Assembly: GCA_946699065.1 (NCBI GenBank) | Contig: CAMPDV010000088.1 | Location: forward strand, 124,001-188,000 | DNA length: 64,000 nucleotides | Reading direction: 5' to 3' | Source: Loxodes magnus | Lineage: Eukaryota > Ciliophora > Karyorelictea > Loxodida > Loxodidae | In this document: in pieces, positions 37,650 through 49,600 of the stretch | Layout: every line of letters starts with the position of its first letter | How positions within the stretch are numbered: the stretch's first letter is position 1 | Made by a program: the position numbers and the translations under genes | Notes under the pieces: model-generated | Database searches by the model: none | What the model saw: the letters and a program-made list of their open reading frames with translations, nothing else | What the model was told of the DNA's origin: nothing

Positions 37650-38807
37650 ATGAATGAAACCATAGTCAATGAGGATAGATAAAATAAGGAACCCACAGTT
37701 AAAGAAGAAGAAAAGTTTCAAAAAGGAAACAATTAATCGAGAGAGAGAAGAAGAAGTTGAAGTAATTCTTATGAAAGGAAGTAAAGAGGATAAAGAAAAA
37801 CTTCCTTAAGTTCATCTCCTCGTGGATATAACGAAAGAAGGAAAAATAGGCAATCTGAGTCGAATCATGAAACTGGAAAAAAGAATTTCTAAAATTAGGA
37901 TAAGAAAGGCTTAGACTAAAACTAAAAGACGTCTCCGCATTCTAGAAATAATAGAAGAGAAAAATCTCCTGATCATGATGCCTTTATGTATAAATATAAA
38001 ACAAAAAGATGCAAAATTCGCGACTGCAAAATGTAATAGGATTGTTTTGAATGACATGATGACTAAGATCGAAGAAGGGTACCCGTATTCACTGACCATT
38101 GAAACTACTATGCTAAGATGTGTAGATTTCTTTCTAATTGTAAATAAGGATTTAATTGTACTTACAGCCACAATAATCTCGAACTTATGTTTCATCCATT
38201 GACTTACAAAACTAAAAAATGCAAGCGAGATACATCATGCAATTGAAATAATTGCTGCTTTTATCATGATAGTTCTGATCAAAGAAAAGTTAATACTAAC
38301 GATCCGAAATGAAAAATCTAAGATAATAGTGAGCAAAAGTCAGATGGCTATATTAAGAAAGAAACAAATGAAAAGCAAAATTTAAAAAGAGATCCAAAAG
38401 AATAGAACCATTCTTCATTCAGAGCTCGGGAATAAGATAATGAGAAGTCTCCAACATTGTAAAAAAAGCAAAGATTAAATTCTAATAATTAATTTAATAA
38501 AAGCATAGAAAGCGAAATATCTCACCTATAAAAAGAGCTTGAAACAAAAACAAACAAGCTTGAGGAACTCTAAGATGAGATTTAAAGCCTTAAACAGAAG
38601 CTTAATAATTGCCAGCAGGATTCAGAGAATAGCAGCGCTTTTCAATGTTCTTAATGTAGTCATGTATTTTTTGTAATATTTTGTCCATGCGGTCATAAAT
38701 TTTGCAAATAATGCTTAGATACTTCTAATTAAACTATCCCTGAGTAGTGTTGGAAATGTAAGAAAACAATTCTTACAATTATAAGTTAGAAGAACTTCAA
38801 CATTTGA
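37650..38807 (+). CDS. Unkempt-like CCCH zinc-finger / RING protein
   Basis: 385 codons, ATG 37650 to TGA 38805-38807, single exon. An Arg/Ser-rich N-terminal third is followed by three CCCH fingers. CKIRDCKMQQDCFEWH (CX4CX5CX3H) sits in the context YKTKRC; CRFLSNCKQGFNCTYSH (CX5CX5CX3H) is followed by LMFHPLTYKTKKC; CKRDTSCNWNNCCFYH (CX5CX4CX3H) comes third. This spacing and the HP..YKT.KC linker match Unkempt and the plant TZF proteins, which bind mRNA and regulate translation or decay. A coiled coil (SHLQKELETKTNKLEELQDE) precedes a C-terminal RING (CSQC, CPCGHKFCKQC, CWKC), as in Unkempt. RNA-dependent E3 activity is inferred. Internal Trp are TGA. Confidence 0.88.
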
Positions 38808-39452
38808 AAAATAGTATTTAATTAAAAAATAAAGCTAATAATAGACTCTATTAACACTTCTTATATTAAATGGTATCTTATTACTAAAATCTAGGTTGGA
38901 TTTTCCACTTTATTGCAAAACACTTAATAAATTAAAGAAAGAAGCTTTTAATTTAATAATTAATATAAATAAACATTGTTTTTATTGCTATTATCTATTA
39001 AAGCTTTTTTCAGGCTTCATTAATCATTTATATCTTTAAGCGAAATAATAATAAACCATGCATTTTATTAAGATTTATCTAGAGATAAACAATTAAAAAA
39101 GTTATAAAATTTTAGATATTTTAGTTAATATAAAATTCCCATTTTATTTTCTTAACGAAATTTATTGTTTTTTATTAGTTATATTTAAGGAGAATATTAA
39201 TCTTAAGAATTCATATGCTTTTTATAGAAATTTTAATGTTATAATTATAGTTAATTATTTATTTCTTTGAAAGCTTAAGAAGCTTTATTTAATTCAAATA
39301 TCTTAGCTATTATTAATAAAAGGTTTTATTAATTACCTTATAAAAATATTATGAAAGATAAAAAATTAAATTATGAGGTTCTGGAGGATTTTCAACGTTT
39401 TTCCTGCTTGTCATCGGAATACTCCAGAAACTATAATTAAAAATTTAATAAG
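38808..39452. other. AT-rich spacer; possible extra exon of the - gene
   Basis: Mostly AT-rich. Around 39378-39440 a short GC-richer patch reads on the minus strand either as SGVFRWQAGKTLKILQNL or, in another frame, as SRKNVENPPEPHNLIF. It may be coding sequence of the neighbouring minus-strand gene if that gene continues past the chosen stop. Confidence 0.35.
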
Positions 39453-40027
39453 TCATAAACTCTTCTTCCGCATCTTATTTACTCATCTTGTGTCATCCAG
39501 TTCTTTCATTAGTTTTCTTTTCCTTTAAATATTTAATTTCAATTAATTTAAAACCTTTTTCTCTCTTTTTATTTCAAGTTGTTCCTGTCTCTTCATCCCT
39601 TTCTTGTTTTTTTTGAGTCTTGCAATATTCTTAATTAAAGTTAAAAAATGAATATATTATGGTTTTTATTTCAATCACTGCTGTAAAGCTTTACATTTAA
39701 GATAAATCAAAGATAAGGTTTTTATATAATTAAGTTTTAATTTAAAATTAACAAAGCAAAGCTCTAAAGTAATACGTTTAGGAAACTTATTATTATGCTT
39801 TTGATATATTTACTTCTTAGTCACTTCTTTATCATTTTTATTTGTATTAATATTTTTAATTTGGAAAATATAAATCATCAAAAGCTCTATTCATTCCTAA
39901 TTATTGCCTAAACTAAAATTTTTGGTAATTTATCACTTAAAACTTTTCTTTTTACAAGAGACTAATTAGTTTATCTTGTGTGGGGTTTGTATTTTGAAGT
40001 AAGTATCTTAGCTTTTGGATTAAGCAT
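39453..40027 (-). CDS. Small basic coiled-coil hypothetical protein, one 17-nt intron
   Basis: Minus-strand ATG at 40027 gives MLNPKAKILTSKYKPHTRQT..., then a 17-nt GT..AG intron (39897-39913; gtttaggcaataattag) joins a second exon with EWIELLMIYIFQIKN, KALQQWLKQKPQYIHFLTLI and a long basic helix (KGMKRQEQLEIKREKKVLNQ). The chosen stop is TGA 39453-39455 after WVNKMRKKSL, giving 185 residues. An earlier TGA (39483) would be Trp, and a longer model through an extra splice is possible. No family is recognised. Confidence 0.5.
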
Positions 40028-40898
40028 ATTATTAATAAAAATTATATACATTATTGCACTTAAATTGCTTATATCTAAATTAGGTTATATGCTCCTAATT
40101 TAAAATGAGAGTATGAAAATAATAATTTTATATAATTAGCTTTTGTTCTTTTACAAAGATGATATTTCAAAATAAATAGAGATAGAAAATAAGAAATTCC
40201 CCTATTTAGTAGATTCTTAAATAATTAAAATCATCAATTCAGTTTATATACATTATTCTCTAATATTACTGATAACTAAGCAGAGGATAAGCTTTATTAT
40301 AATATTTGATAATTATTCAAATGTTAACTAAGCAATGGCTTTAAGACTTAAGGCTAATAGAATAATTTATTTAATTTAAACTATTTTCTTAAGAAGCAGT
40401 ATGAGTATCTATCAATTAAGGCTATTATAATATATATAGCTTGATAATTATACTTATAGATAATTTTAATTATGAATCACTTATATTATTAAATATTAAT
40501 AGATTAAGATCATTTTACCTTTTAAAACCTTTATAAAGTATTTTTTAAGGCTTTACTCAATGAAATAATTATCTCACTTATATTTGTCTCTTTTACAAAA
40601 AATTAGCAAAAGCTCTTCTAAATATTTAAAAATTAATGAAGTTAAGATAGTTAATATAAACTTATTTAATAAATATAATTATAATATAATAAATTACTAA
40701 TTTAAGCTTTAGATATTTAACTTGTATAATCGTTTGTTCCATAGAGCAAACTTAAAAGTATAAATTTATTTCTCAACTAATTAAAAAATCATATCTAGTA
40801 TATTTAAAGTTAAATGAGCATTAATAGCAAGTATATGTAGTCACATTTATAGAAAAAAAGTACTTTATTAAATAAATATATAATAGAAAATATTTTAT
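40028..40898. other. AT-rich spacer
   Basis: Nothing recognised on either strand between two leftward genes. Confidence 0.4.
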
Positions 40899-41750
40899 TC
40901 ATAAAATTGAGCATGGGCATTTTACTCTCCTTTCTCTCCAATTATCTATCTAGCAGTCGTCATCCCAATATTAACCGCTTATTTCTCCTTAATATTTAAT
41001 GAGAAAAGTAGGGGGAACTGCTCCTTGTTTAAGGCTTTTGGGAGCAAAACAACTTCCCATATCAGTTCTTATTCAGCCAGGATGTAAAGCGTTTACACGA
41101 ATAGAGCTACCTTTTTCTCTTAATTCTCTATGAAGAATTTCAGTAAAAGAATTTAATAAAAGCTTAGATACCGAATAAGACTTCTTTTTCCAACCCTTTT
41201 CTGTTACTGTATCTGTCTTGATTGAGTCTAGAAATTCTTATGCAAGCTCAAATAATTCTTCCCTTCTTATATCGGGGGAGCAAACTTTAGATTTTAGTTG
41301 TGATCCATATCCAACAGCTTTACCCATTGAAGACGAGATATTAATAATATGTCCAGAACTTTTAATTAAAGGAATCATAGCATCACACATTTTTACAGTC
41401 CCATAAAAATTAGTCATAAGAGTACTATGAGCAATTTCATAATCAAAGTAGCAAGAAGAATGTCGAATACCAGCATTGTTGACAAGAACATCGATTTAGC
41501 CAAAATTTGATGAAAGGAATTTTGAAAAATTATCAATTTGTATGTCTTAAGTTATATCTAGCTTATGGAATAATAATCTCTAACTATCTAATTTTAGTTC
41601 TTAAATTAAAGTTTGAACAGCTAAATTTCCAGCCTATTCATTTCTAGCAGTTAAAATTACACTGCAATCACTTTCTCTCAACATTTTTTTAGCTGTTTCA
41701 TACCCAATTCCTTTATTACCTCCTGTTATCACAATTATCTAAGGTTCCAT
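40899..41750 (-). CDS. Short-chain dehydrogenase/reductase, carbonyl reductase (CBR1) type
   Basis: 283 residues from ATG 41750 to TGA 40899-40901, uninterrupted. It has the NAD(P) motif TGGNKGIG (residues 9-16), IDVLVNNAGI, the catalytic Ser in HIINISSSMG and the YSVSK (YxxxK) pair. The C-terminal ALHPGWIRTDMGS and LKQGAVPPTFL segments are typical of carbonyl reductases. These NADPH-dependent cytosolic enzymes reduce carbonyls, quinones and similar compounds. The Trp of the family-invariant PGW motif is encoded by TGA, and the gene ends at TGA, so both meanings occur in one gene. The stretch between NISSS and YSVSK is long, as in CBR1. The substrate is unknown. Confidence 0.93.
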
Positions 41751-42775
41751 ATTTAATTTTTTACTTATCAAAATAATTAAATTAACACCAATTGTATTCA
41801 AATCATTTCAAATAAATAAAATATTCTAAAAAGGTAAGTAGCAATAGCTAAGGAGTTTTAGCAAATTAAGCAATTTCAATTTGATGATTTAAAAAATTCC
41901 TTCTTGCTAAGCATCTTAAAAATAATCCTTTGTAAAAGATAAAAACTAGAAATATAAATATGTATATTATAATCTGTTATATAGCATTTTATATTTCTTC
42001 ATTATTTGATTATATTCAAATTATATTTACTTTAGCTGTATGTGCTTTGAACTTTTACTCTAAGAGTATTATAAGTTAAATTATAGAGATGCAGTATATT
42101 AAGTTATTTGATATGATTCAAATAATTTAACTTGAGTGAGTTATTATATTGTATGCTACTTTAATTTTTCTAAGTATTTGCAAAGAATTTTAAACTAAAT
42201 AAAAATAATAATTATAAGAGAAAAATTACAATATTTGAGATAGCAGTCAATTAAGGTAGAGGATTATATATTATATAACTATCCTTAGACTTTTACTTTA
42301 ATTTTAATAATAAATAAACAGTATAACTTATATTAATATAAGCTTATATTTTGTTAGTGCTATATAGAAGTCTTTATAGACTTTAAAGGCATTTTATTTG
42401 GTTATCTTTTAAGCTTTTATATTCTAACAAATGATTTAAGTGTTGTAAATATAATACCTAGTTAATAAATTATTAAAGCTATATTGTTCAAAGATTATGA
42501 AGTTTAGCATTAGAAGACTAAACTTAAACTTATTAAAGACTAAGTCTTGTAAATTATAAGCCATTCTAAATAAATAATATCTAAATATGGTATAACTTTA
42601 GGGGTTTCTAATATAATTTAAAATTATCTATTTTAAATCATAATTAAGAGATATATGAACCCTAAATTTTGATTAATTAGCTTATAACTCAACTAAAAAC
42701 TAATCCAAATTTAAAATCAACCAAGTTAGAAGTTTTATTTCTTTAATTTGTTTTTTAAGCAGATAAAAAGGAAAA
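41751..42775. other. AT-rich spacer between divergent genes
   Basis: It holds the upstream regions of the dehydrogenase (-) and RBR ligase 1 (+). Nothing else recognised. Confidence 0.45.
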
Positions 42776-44054
42776 ATGGGATGTTGTTAAATACCTAATA
42801 AAAAATATAGGGAAAACACTAGTTCTGCTATACAAAACTATTAGCAGAAATTAAGTTTAGCAAATAGATAGCTAAACTAGCAAAGTTAGCCTTAGATTCC
42901 ATAGTAATAACAAGAGTAGCAAATCTAATAATAGACTCCAACTCAATTAAATGTTTTTCCATATGCTGGAGAAAATGATTAATAGTAGTTTTTATATTAA
43001 AATGAAATAAGATTAAATCTCGATAATTAGTATAATGATTCTATAATCTAATAAGTTGAAGATTATTATGACTAATAGAATCAAAACTTTGAATGTGTTT
43101 AGTGCAAAAAATATGGTTAAATAGAACTGAACTGTCGTCATTTATACTGCATACAATGTATTATAGATATAACTTTAAAAATTTGTTCGGGAAGTAAGAT
43201 AAGAGTTAACGAAGTTAAGTGCACTAAATGCAGAATGCTTATTCCAAAAGAAATAATTTGATAGGCCTTTGGCAGCAAGGTAGAGTTTGATTTTATATTC
43301 GAAGGTTAAGAATTAATAGAAAAGGAAAATTTATAAAAAACGTTTAAACTTTAAAATTTCACTTGTGAGATATGCACTGAAAATTGTAAAATGGATAATG
43401 GATTGATTTTAGAAATATGTGAGCATGTATTTTGCGAAAAATGTTTGAAAGAACATGTAAAGGCAAAGATAAATAGCAATGAAGTTGACTCTAATAAGTT
43501 AGTATGTCCTTTGTAGAGCTGTGAATTATTTATTAGTCCTAATTAAATAGAATTTTTATTGAGAAACGACAGTGAAATTTTAGAGAAATATGAAAGATTC
43601 TAAATATAAAATGTGGGAGAAAGTTAGGGAGATATTTTAATTAAATGCCCTAAATAAGACTGTAATTATAAGCTATACATTGACAAGGATGAATGATGTG
43701 TTCTATGCTAAAAATGCTTTACTGATTTTTGCCCTAAATGTTTTTAAATTCCTCACAAAAATAGAACATGTATTTAGTTTGCTAAGGAATAAACTAAGTA
43801 TAATAAAGAATAAAATGAAAAGATGAAAAAGAGATTGGAGCAAGAGGAAAAGGCAGAATAATAGTAAGCTTATTAAAAATTTCAGATTTAGAACTCTAGC
43901 AAAATAATAGTTTTGGCAATAATGCCCAAATTGCAAAGCGATAGTTGAAAAAATAACAGGATGCAATCACATGACCTGCAAAAGTCCTTTTTGTAAAGGG
44001 AGCTATGAATTTTGTTATGTTTGCGCTTTAAAATGGGGATCTTGTTCTCATTGA
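42776..44054 (+). CDS. RBR (RING-IBR-RING) E3 ubiquitin ligase, paralogue 1
   Basis: ATG 42776 to TGA 44052-44054, 418 residues after removing one GT..AG intron of 22 nt (43864-43885). It starts MGCC, a dual myristoylation/palmitoylation signal. A Gln/Asn-rich region is followed by an extra zinc motif (FECVQCKK ... LNCRHLYCIQC). RING1 follows (FTCEICTENCK, CEHVFCEKCLKEHV), then an IBR (CPKQDCNYKLYI, CVLCQKCFTDFCPKCFQIPH), a coiled coil, and RING2 (CPNCKAIVEKITGCNHMTC) ending in CYVCALKWGSCSH. RBR ligases pass ubiquitin through a Cys thioester; the catalytic Cys in NHMTC is present. It is likely anchored at membranes. Its sister gene lies at 57.5 kb. Confidence 0.9.
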
Positions 44055-45116
44055 TATACTATTTGTAATTAAACTTATCATACTTAAAATATTAATACCA
44101 AAACTAGCAAATCATCTTTACTTGTATCTTTAAAATATTAAGGAAATCTAAATTTTATTTTTATTTAGTGTTTACTACTCTCTAATAAAACTAAAAGGCT
44201 TAGTTTATGAACTAAATTTTATAGAAGAAAATTAGCTTAGTTATTAATTTGCTTAGCTCATTATAATTAATTTGCTGAAGTGCTTAATGTAATTTAAAAT
44301 GAGAGTAAAATAAATGGAATTAGGTTTTATTGTAGTCTAGATATAGATATACAATAAATAAAAGTATTAGAATAAATTAAATTTACAAGTGCTAAAGTTA
44401 AATCTATTAGTTTCACTTATTTAATTAATCTAATGCTTAATTAATTTTAGTCTAAGCTTGCTTTATTTCAATTAATTATTTAGCTTTTTAGTTAATAGAA
44501 AGATATTAGTTACTTTTCCTGAGCTAATATAAAATTATGTCTTTAAATTTCTTCACTTCTACAAATAAGCTTTTATATGCATTTTTTCCATATTTTAAGA
44601 AAATAAAGCCAAATAAGTAGAAACTATAATTAAGAAAATAACTAGTAGTTTAATTAATTTGTGAGGAATAAATAGGAAGTTTTATATAAAGTCATTCAAA
44701 AATGCAATGAAACATTTAGAAACTGATATGACACTTATACTCCTTATATTATTTTAGCTATATTAGTAATACAGTCAACAGGGATATTTAAAAATGATAG
44801 CTAAGGATTAATAATATATGAAGAAAATAAAATTTTATGATATTTAAGATTAAATTTAGTAACCTGTTCAAAAAGGTGTGGAAATTAGCTAAATTATTAA
44901 AGAACAAAGGAAAAAGTTATTATATTTAGCAAATAATCCTTATTAAGATTAAAATTCAAATATTTAAGAATCAAACTTTGAGGTATAAAGGTATAAATTC
45001 TAAAAATGAATATATAAAGATATTTTATAAATTAAAAAACATAAAAAAGAAAAGTATCTTAATAAGTTTATCTAATAGAACAAATTAATTGAAAAATATT
45101 ATTATATATATAAAAA
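44055..45116. other. AT-rich spacer
   Basis: Nothing recognised between RBR ligase 1 and repeat A2. Confidence 0.45.
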
Positions 45117-45496
45117 TTTAAATAGGATGGAAAGCCCTTTCCTTCGGATGCTGTTTGGAGGCCTAGTAAGGTAACTAAAAATGAGCGCGGACGGAGGATA
45201 AATATTAGAAAGAGAAACCAATAACAAAAAAATCTTAGAAGGAAGATTTGACAAGCTGAAGAACACTGAATGCAAGGAGAAAACCTTCTTCATTATAGAT
45301 CGGAGAAAAGATGTACCCTGTACCCGTAATCACATATTGCATCCTATGCTTTGGAAGGTTAAATTGCATACTCGCACTGCAGGAAGAGAAAACAAGGACA
45401 GAGAGACTTATTAAATTTTTTTTCGACATTAAATGAAATTAATTTAAAGAGCTGCCCCATCAACGATAGTGCTACGTGCTCTATAATCCAATTTAT
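45117..45496 (+). repeat. Repeat family A, copy 2
   Basis: Same orientation and architecture as copy 1 (TTTAAATAGGATGGAAAGCC start, CCTTCGGATGCTG, GAGCGCGGACGGAGGA, CATATTGCATCCTATGC, tail AACGATAGTGCTACGTGCTC). It is the most diverged copy. A duplication-like insertion (GTACCCTGTACCCGTAATC) adds bases in a number not divisible by three, which speaks against a protein product. The tail hairpin keeps its outer pairing, with GAGC against GCTC. Confidence 0.75.
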
Positions 45497-45745
45497 TATT
45501 TATTAATTAATTTATTATACAAATTATAAGTTCTGTTAATTTATTGCTTAGAAATACCTAAATTAATTTTAAAGCTTTAAATTAGATTTAAAGTACATAA
45601 GTATATGTAATCAGATTATATAATAAAGTCGGGCAATAAAATAAGCGTAATTTTGCAACTTGTAAGTGATATGAAATTTTAAGCTAAAGGTATTCTATGA
45701 AAGACTCAATAATTCTTATTTAAAAATGCTTTATATAATTAAAAA

Positions 45746-46026
45746 GATGGTGGGAGCTGAGATTGACCTTCTAAATCATACTTTCTGGTTTTATGGCTAG
45801 GAACAAGTTCCTTTCCTGTCGCTGAGAAAGTCCCTGGTCAAAGTCAACCTTTGCAAGGGAACGCCTTCCTCTTGATTATCCACTCCTGGTAGGGTCTTGA
45901 AGCCTGGCTGCCCATAGCGATGGAGCTCCCTGGCAGCTGCTTTTCGAAAGCAACAGGATATCCCCGTTATCCCATGAAGGGAGTGTTGGGATCGTTAAAC
46001 TGCAAGAAGTTGCAGTCCAAAACTCT
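45746..46026 (+). ncRNA. Probable RNase MRP RNA
   Basis: A GC-rich island of about 280 nt in AT-rich DNA. The 5' part GGCTAGGAACAAGTTCC followed by CTTTCCTG..GAGAAAGTCCCTGG resembles the region of vertebrate RMRP that carries conserved region I (CTTTCC..GGGGAAAGTCCCCGG); the core GAAAGTCCCTGG lies at about 45827-45838. Near the 3' end GTGTTGGGATCGTT is a candidate for the opposite P4 strand, and a perfect hairpin CTGCAA-GAAG-TTGCAG follows. Several other helices are visible. RNase MRP cleaves pre-rRNA and some mRNAs. RNase P RNA is the alternative, but the AAAGUCCC form favours MRP. This is from remembered consensus, not a covariance search. Confidence 0.55.
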
Positions 46027-46621
46027 TTAAGTTGAAATTAATTAATTAAAAATGCTTTAAAAATATTTCAGAAAGGCAAACTATTGAGAATTATAAGAGA
46101 ACCATATTTTAAATAGTTGCAAAAATTAAATTAACTTAAGAATGAAAAATACCAATTTTTTATTTATCGTGAAGCTGACGAAACTTCATGCTTTTACTAA
46201 GAATTATATCTTTAATTTATCTTATTTAAAAGCAATTTATTATTTCAAAGCTTATTTAAAATATAATCTAATTAAAGCTTTAAATTATTTTAAACCTTTA
46301 ACTATTGAATTTATTAGTTACTAACTGAAAGTTTTATCTTATACTATCTGAATATTTAAAAAATGATAAGGATTTAAACATAATTATTAGTGCTTATAGA
46401 AGCATTTATATTTATATATTTAGACACTCCTAGATATTAATATTTATATATCTTTTTACGTAAGAATTTGTTTAAATTTTTGTTTTTATACCTATTCCAT
46501 ATACTTTTTATCTTATATGCTTTTATATAGGAAAGAAATGCCTTATTTAAATGTTTATTATTACTAAATATTAAATTTAGCTTTAATTTTTTTTAATATC
46601 TAGTTAATATTTTAATATATG
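46027..46621. other. AT-rich spacer
   Basis: It lies between the MRP-like RNA and the 3' end of the giant minus-strand gene. A Lys/Asn/Phe-rich + frame at 46142-46324 has background composition and is not called. Confidence 0.45.
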
Positions 46622-49600
46622 TCACTATCTATCTCCTTCTTCATCCTTTTCTTCTTCTATTTCTGGTTTATTAGCCTAATATGATTCATTGCACACACTT
46701 TAGCTTAAATCTAACATTTAATCATTCCATGTTGGAAACTATTGAGAGTTAAAGGGAATATCAAATTATTTAAAAAATCCTAAAATTTTTGGTAAAATTA
46801 TCTATCTTCTTGAGTATTTCCTCACTTAGTTTAAAGGTATATTTTACTTTATTTTGAGGCGACTTCCTAACTTTTGTCTGTAACATTAAATTCCAAATCT
46901 ACTTGATTTGCCATTTTATTGAATTACTCTATCCTATTTTTACTTCAAGACTAACTTTATAGAGTATAAGATTCTCCCAGTATATCTGCTTTTTTATCAT
47001 AAACATTAGTAATCTAATTTAAGTTTTCTAGTTCTTTTATACTTGTAATTTTCTCAAATTCGCATAAGTAATTTTCGTATATTGAAATTTTATCACACTA
47101 ATAAGTTTGATATTTCTACAAAAAGCTTTAAATTCTTCTATTTCAATATTCTTATTGAGACAGTCAAGAATTAAGAGATACTTAATAATAAAGATCCTCT
47201 ATGGAAGCTTAATACAAAAGTCATGATTCTAGCTATTTGAATTAGACTATCTCTTCTTATGAAGTAAATTTAGCATTCTATTTTATGCATACTTTATTTT
47301 CTTATTATAAATCCTAAGTCTCTTATTACTAAGTTTCCTATTTAATGACTAACTTTGTCTTTATTATTTGCAGTATCCTATTTAGCATACCAGGATGTGT
47401 ATCTATTTACTAGCGATTTAGTTTTTGCTACTCCTATTACTCTCATACTTTTATTATTTTTTATAATTTCAATTCCCTTTTTAAGCAAAATAGGCTGAAA
47501 TACCACTTAATAGAGGTATGCTAGATTTAATAGCCAATTTCTTTAATAAACAGATGAATAAGCTTAATTATAAATAAACAGTTTAATAAAACTAAAAAAG
47601 TAAAAGCAATTAAATCAATAGAGAGATATCGCTTACCTGAATCAAAGTAAATTCCTACATATAAAATAGAAGCAGAAATAATAAGATAGTTCATTTCTAG
47701 CTCATTTAGCTCTTTCTTAGCATAGGGTTTATATTTAATTTGTAGGTAAATGCATATTATCAAAATGAGGAGGAGTAGTCAACATTAAAAAGTCAAAGTT
47801 GTATTCTATAGAAATAAAGAAATGAAGGAAATAGTAAATTTCTAGTAAATCTTGATAAATTCCCAAAAGTAATAATTACTTTAGTATCCTATTGTTAGAA
47901 ATCAAAATTATGATTTTATTAAATTTGTCCTTATCATCTTTCGCTTTTTATAAAGGTATAAAACATCAATGAAAGGAACGAATATACCATAAATAAGAAT
48001 TGCTAGGAAGGCAATTATTAAAGCAAATTTTAAATGAGTGTCTTATCAACATTTAATGTTTTTGTAATCATTAAGTACTAGAAAATCTTCTGTAATCTAG
48101 TAGCAACTGAAAATACTGAAAATGGAACTCATTAAATTTTAGTAAATTTAAAAGAAAGATACGCTCATTATTGTGATGAAGACTGATTTTTTGAAAGGAC
48201 ATCATTATACCAAAGGCCATATAAGTAAACTTAAAAATGTGAGTATTAAAATAATAAAGGGAAACATTGATTAAAATCTTGGTATAATATCTTTTTTCAT
48301 CTTCTTAGTTGAGACAATAAATCTAAAAATAGTAGATGTAAATGTTACATATTGCTTATTAAGTTAAAAAATATTATCAAAAGCATCAGGTCAGTTGAAT
48401 TTAAAGTTTTGTATTAAAGTGGAAAATTGCATATAATTCGTTAGTATTTTGAAATAAACACCGTAATAACTATCTTATTCATAAGCCAATTTTAAAGTTT
48501 ATCTAACTACATAGATAATAAATATAATGAAAATGATAACTATCAAAATTGATAAAGTAGCTGATTTCTTAGAGTTAGTACATTTTTAACATATACTCTT
48601 ATTATCTTTTGCTCAATTTTCTTAGCATACGTCACATAAAATCCCTATATGTCCTATTGTACAAGATCCTTGTCAATTTACTTTATCTATAAGTTTTTTA
48701 CGCTATTCATATTAAGTTATTTTTAGATAAGCATCAATAAATTCTTAGCTTAAAGAAGTACCTAAACATTATTATTCTATAGGACACTCAAGAATAAAAT
48801 CATCAGTAAAGTTATATTTTCAATATCCCTTATTAGGTATATCTAAATTACTTCCATAGCATTTAGCTCCTTTTACTCATTCTTTGCATAAAAGGTCTTT
48901 CTCATTCATAGAAAACTATTTAGCACCGCAATTCTAGCAAGATACTCCATCAATCAAAATTTATCATTATAGACATTTATTAACATTAAAGTAATTTCAG
49001 ATGTATTGCTTGAAAGTTAATTCTAAAATGCATTATTAATAGCATCTGTTTCTATATTTAAGTGAACAATAGTTCCAGGCTTTGCCTTTACATTTACTTA
49101 AGAAATGTTGAAAACTCCTTTCTCAGATTTGATTCTTATTTTTCCAGATAGATCTACTTTTTCCTAAGAATATAATTATGCAATTGAAGTGCTATCAGTT
49201 ATTACAATTTAATCGAAAATATCTGTAATAAACATTAATATTTCAGAAATAGGGAAACCTAGCAAAATCTTATTCTACAGTTTTCTTGCAGATTCAATCT
49301 TCTTACATTACTCCAAAGCATCACTTCTAGAAAAATTTTGAAGCTTGAAAGCAAAATATCCTAAGTCATCCATAATATGCATAATTATCTTTGAACAACG
49401 AACATGTTTCTTAACTTTTAAGATCTGGCATGAAAATTGGCAACACTCCTTAAACAGAAATTGCCCCGCCCTCTCCAAAATTTCCTAAAGCTCTATTTTT
49501 AATAAACTAATTACTATTAATAATCTTATATTCACAACTTAATTAGTTATCACATATAAGTCTTAAAGCACTTCCCTTTGAAGTCTCTCCATATATCATA

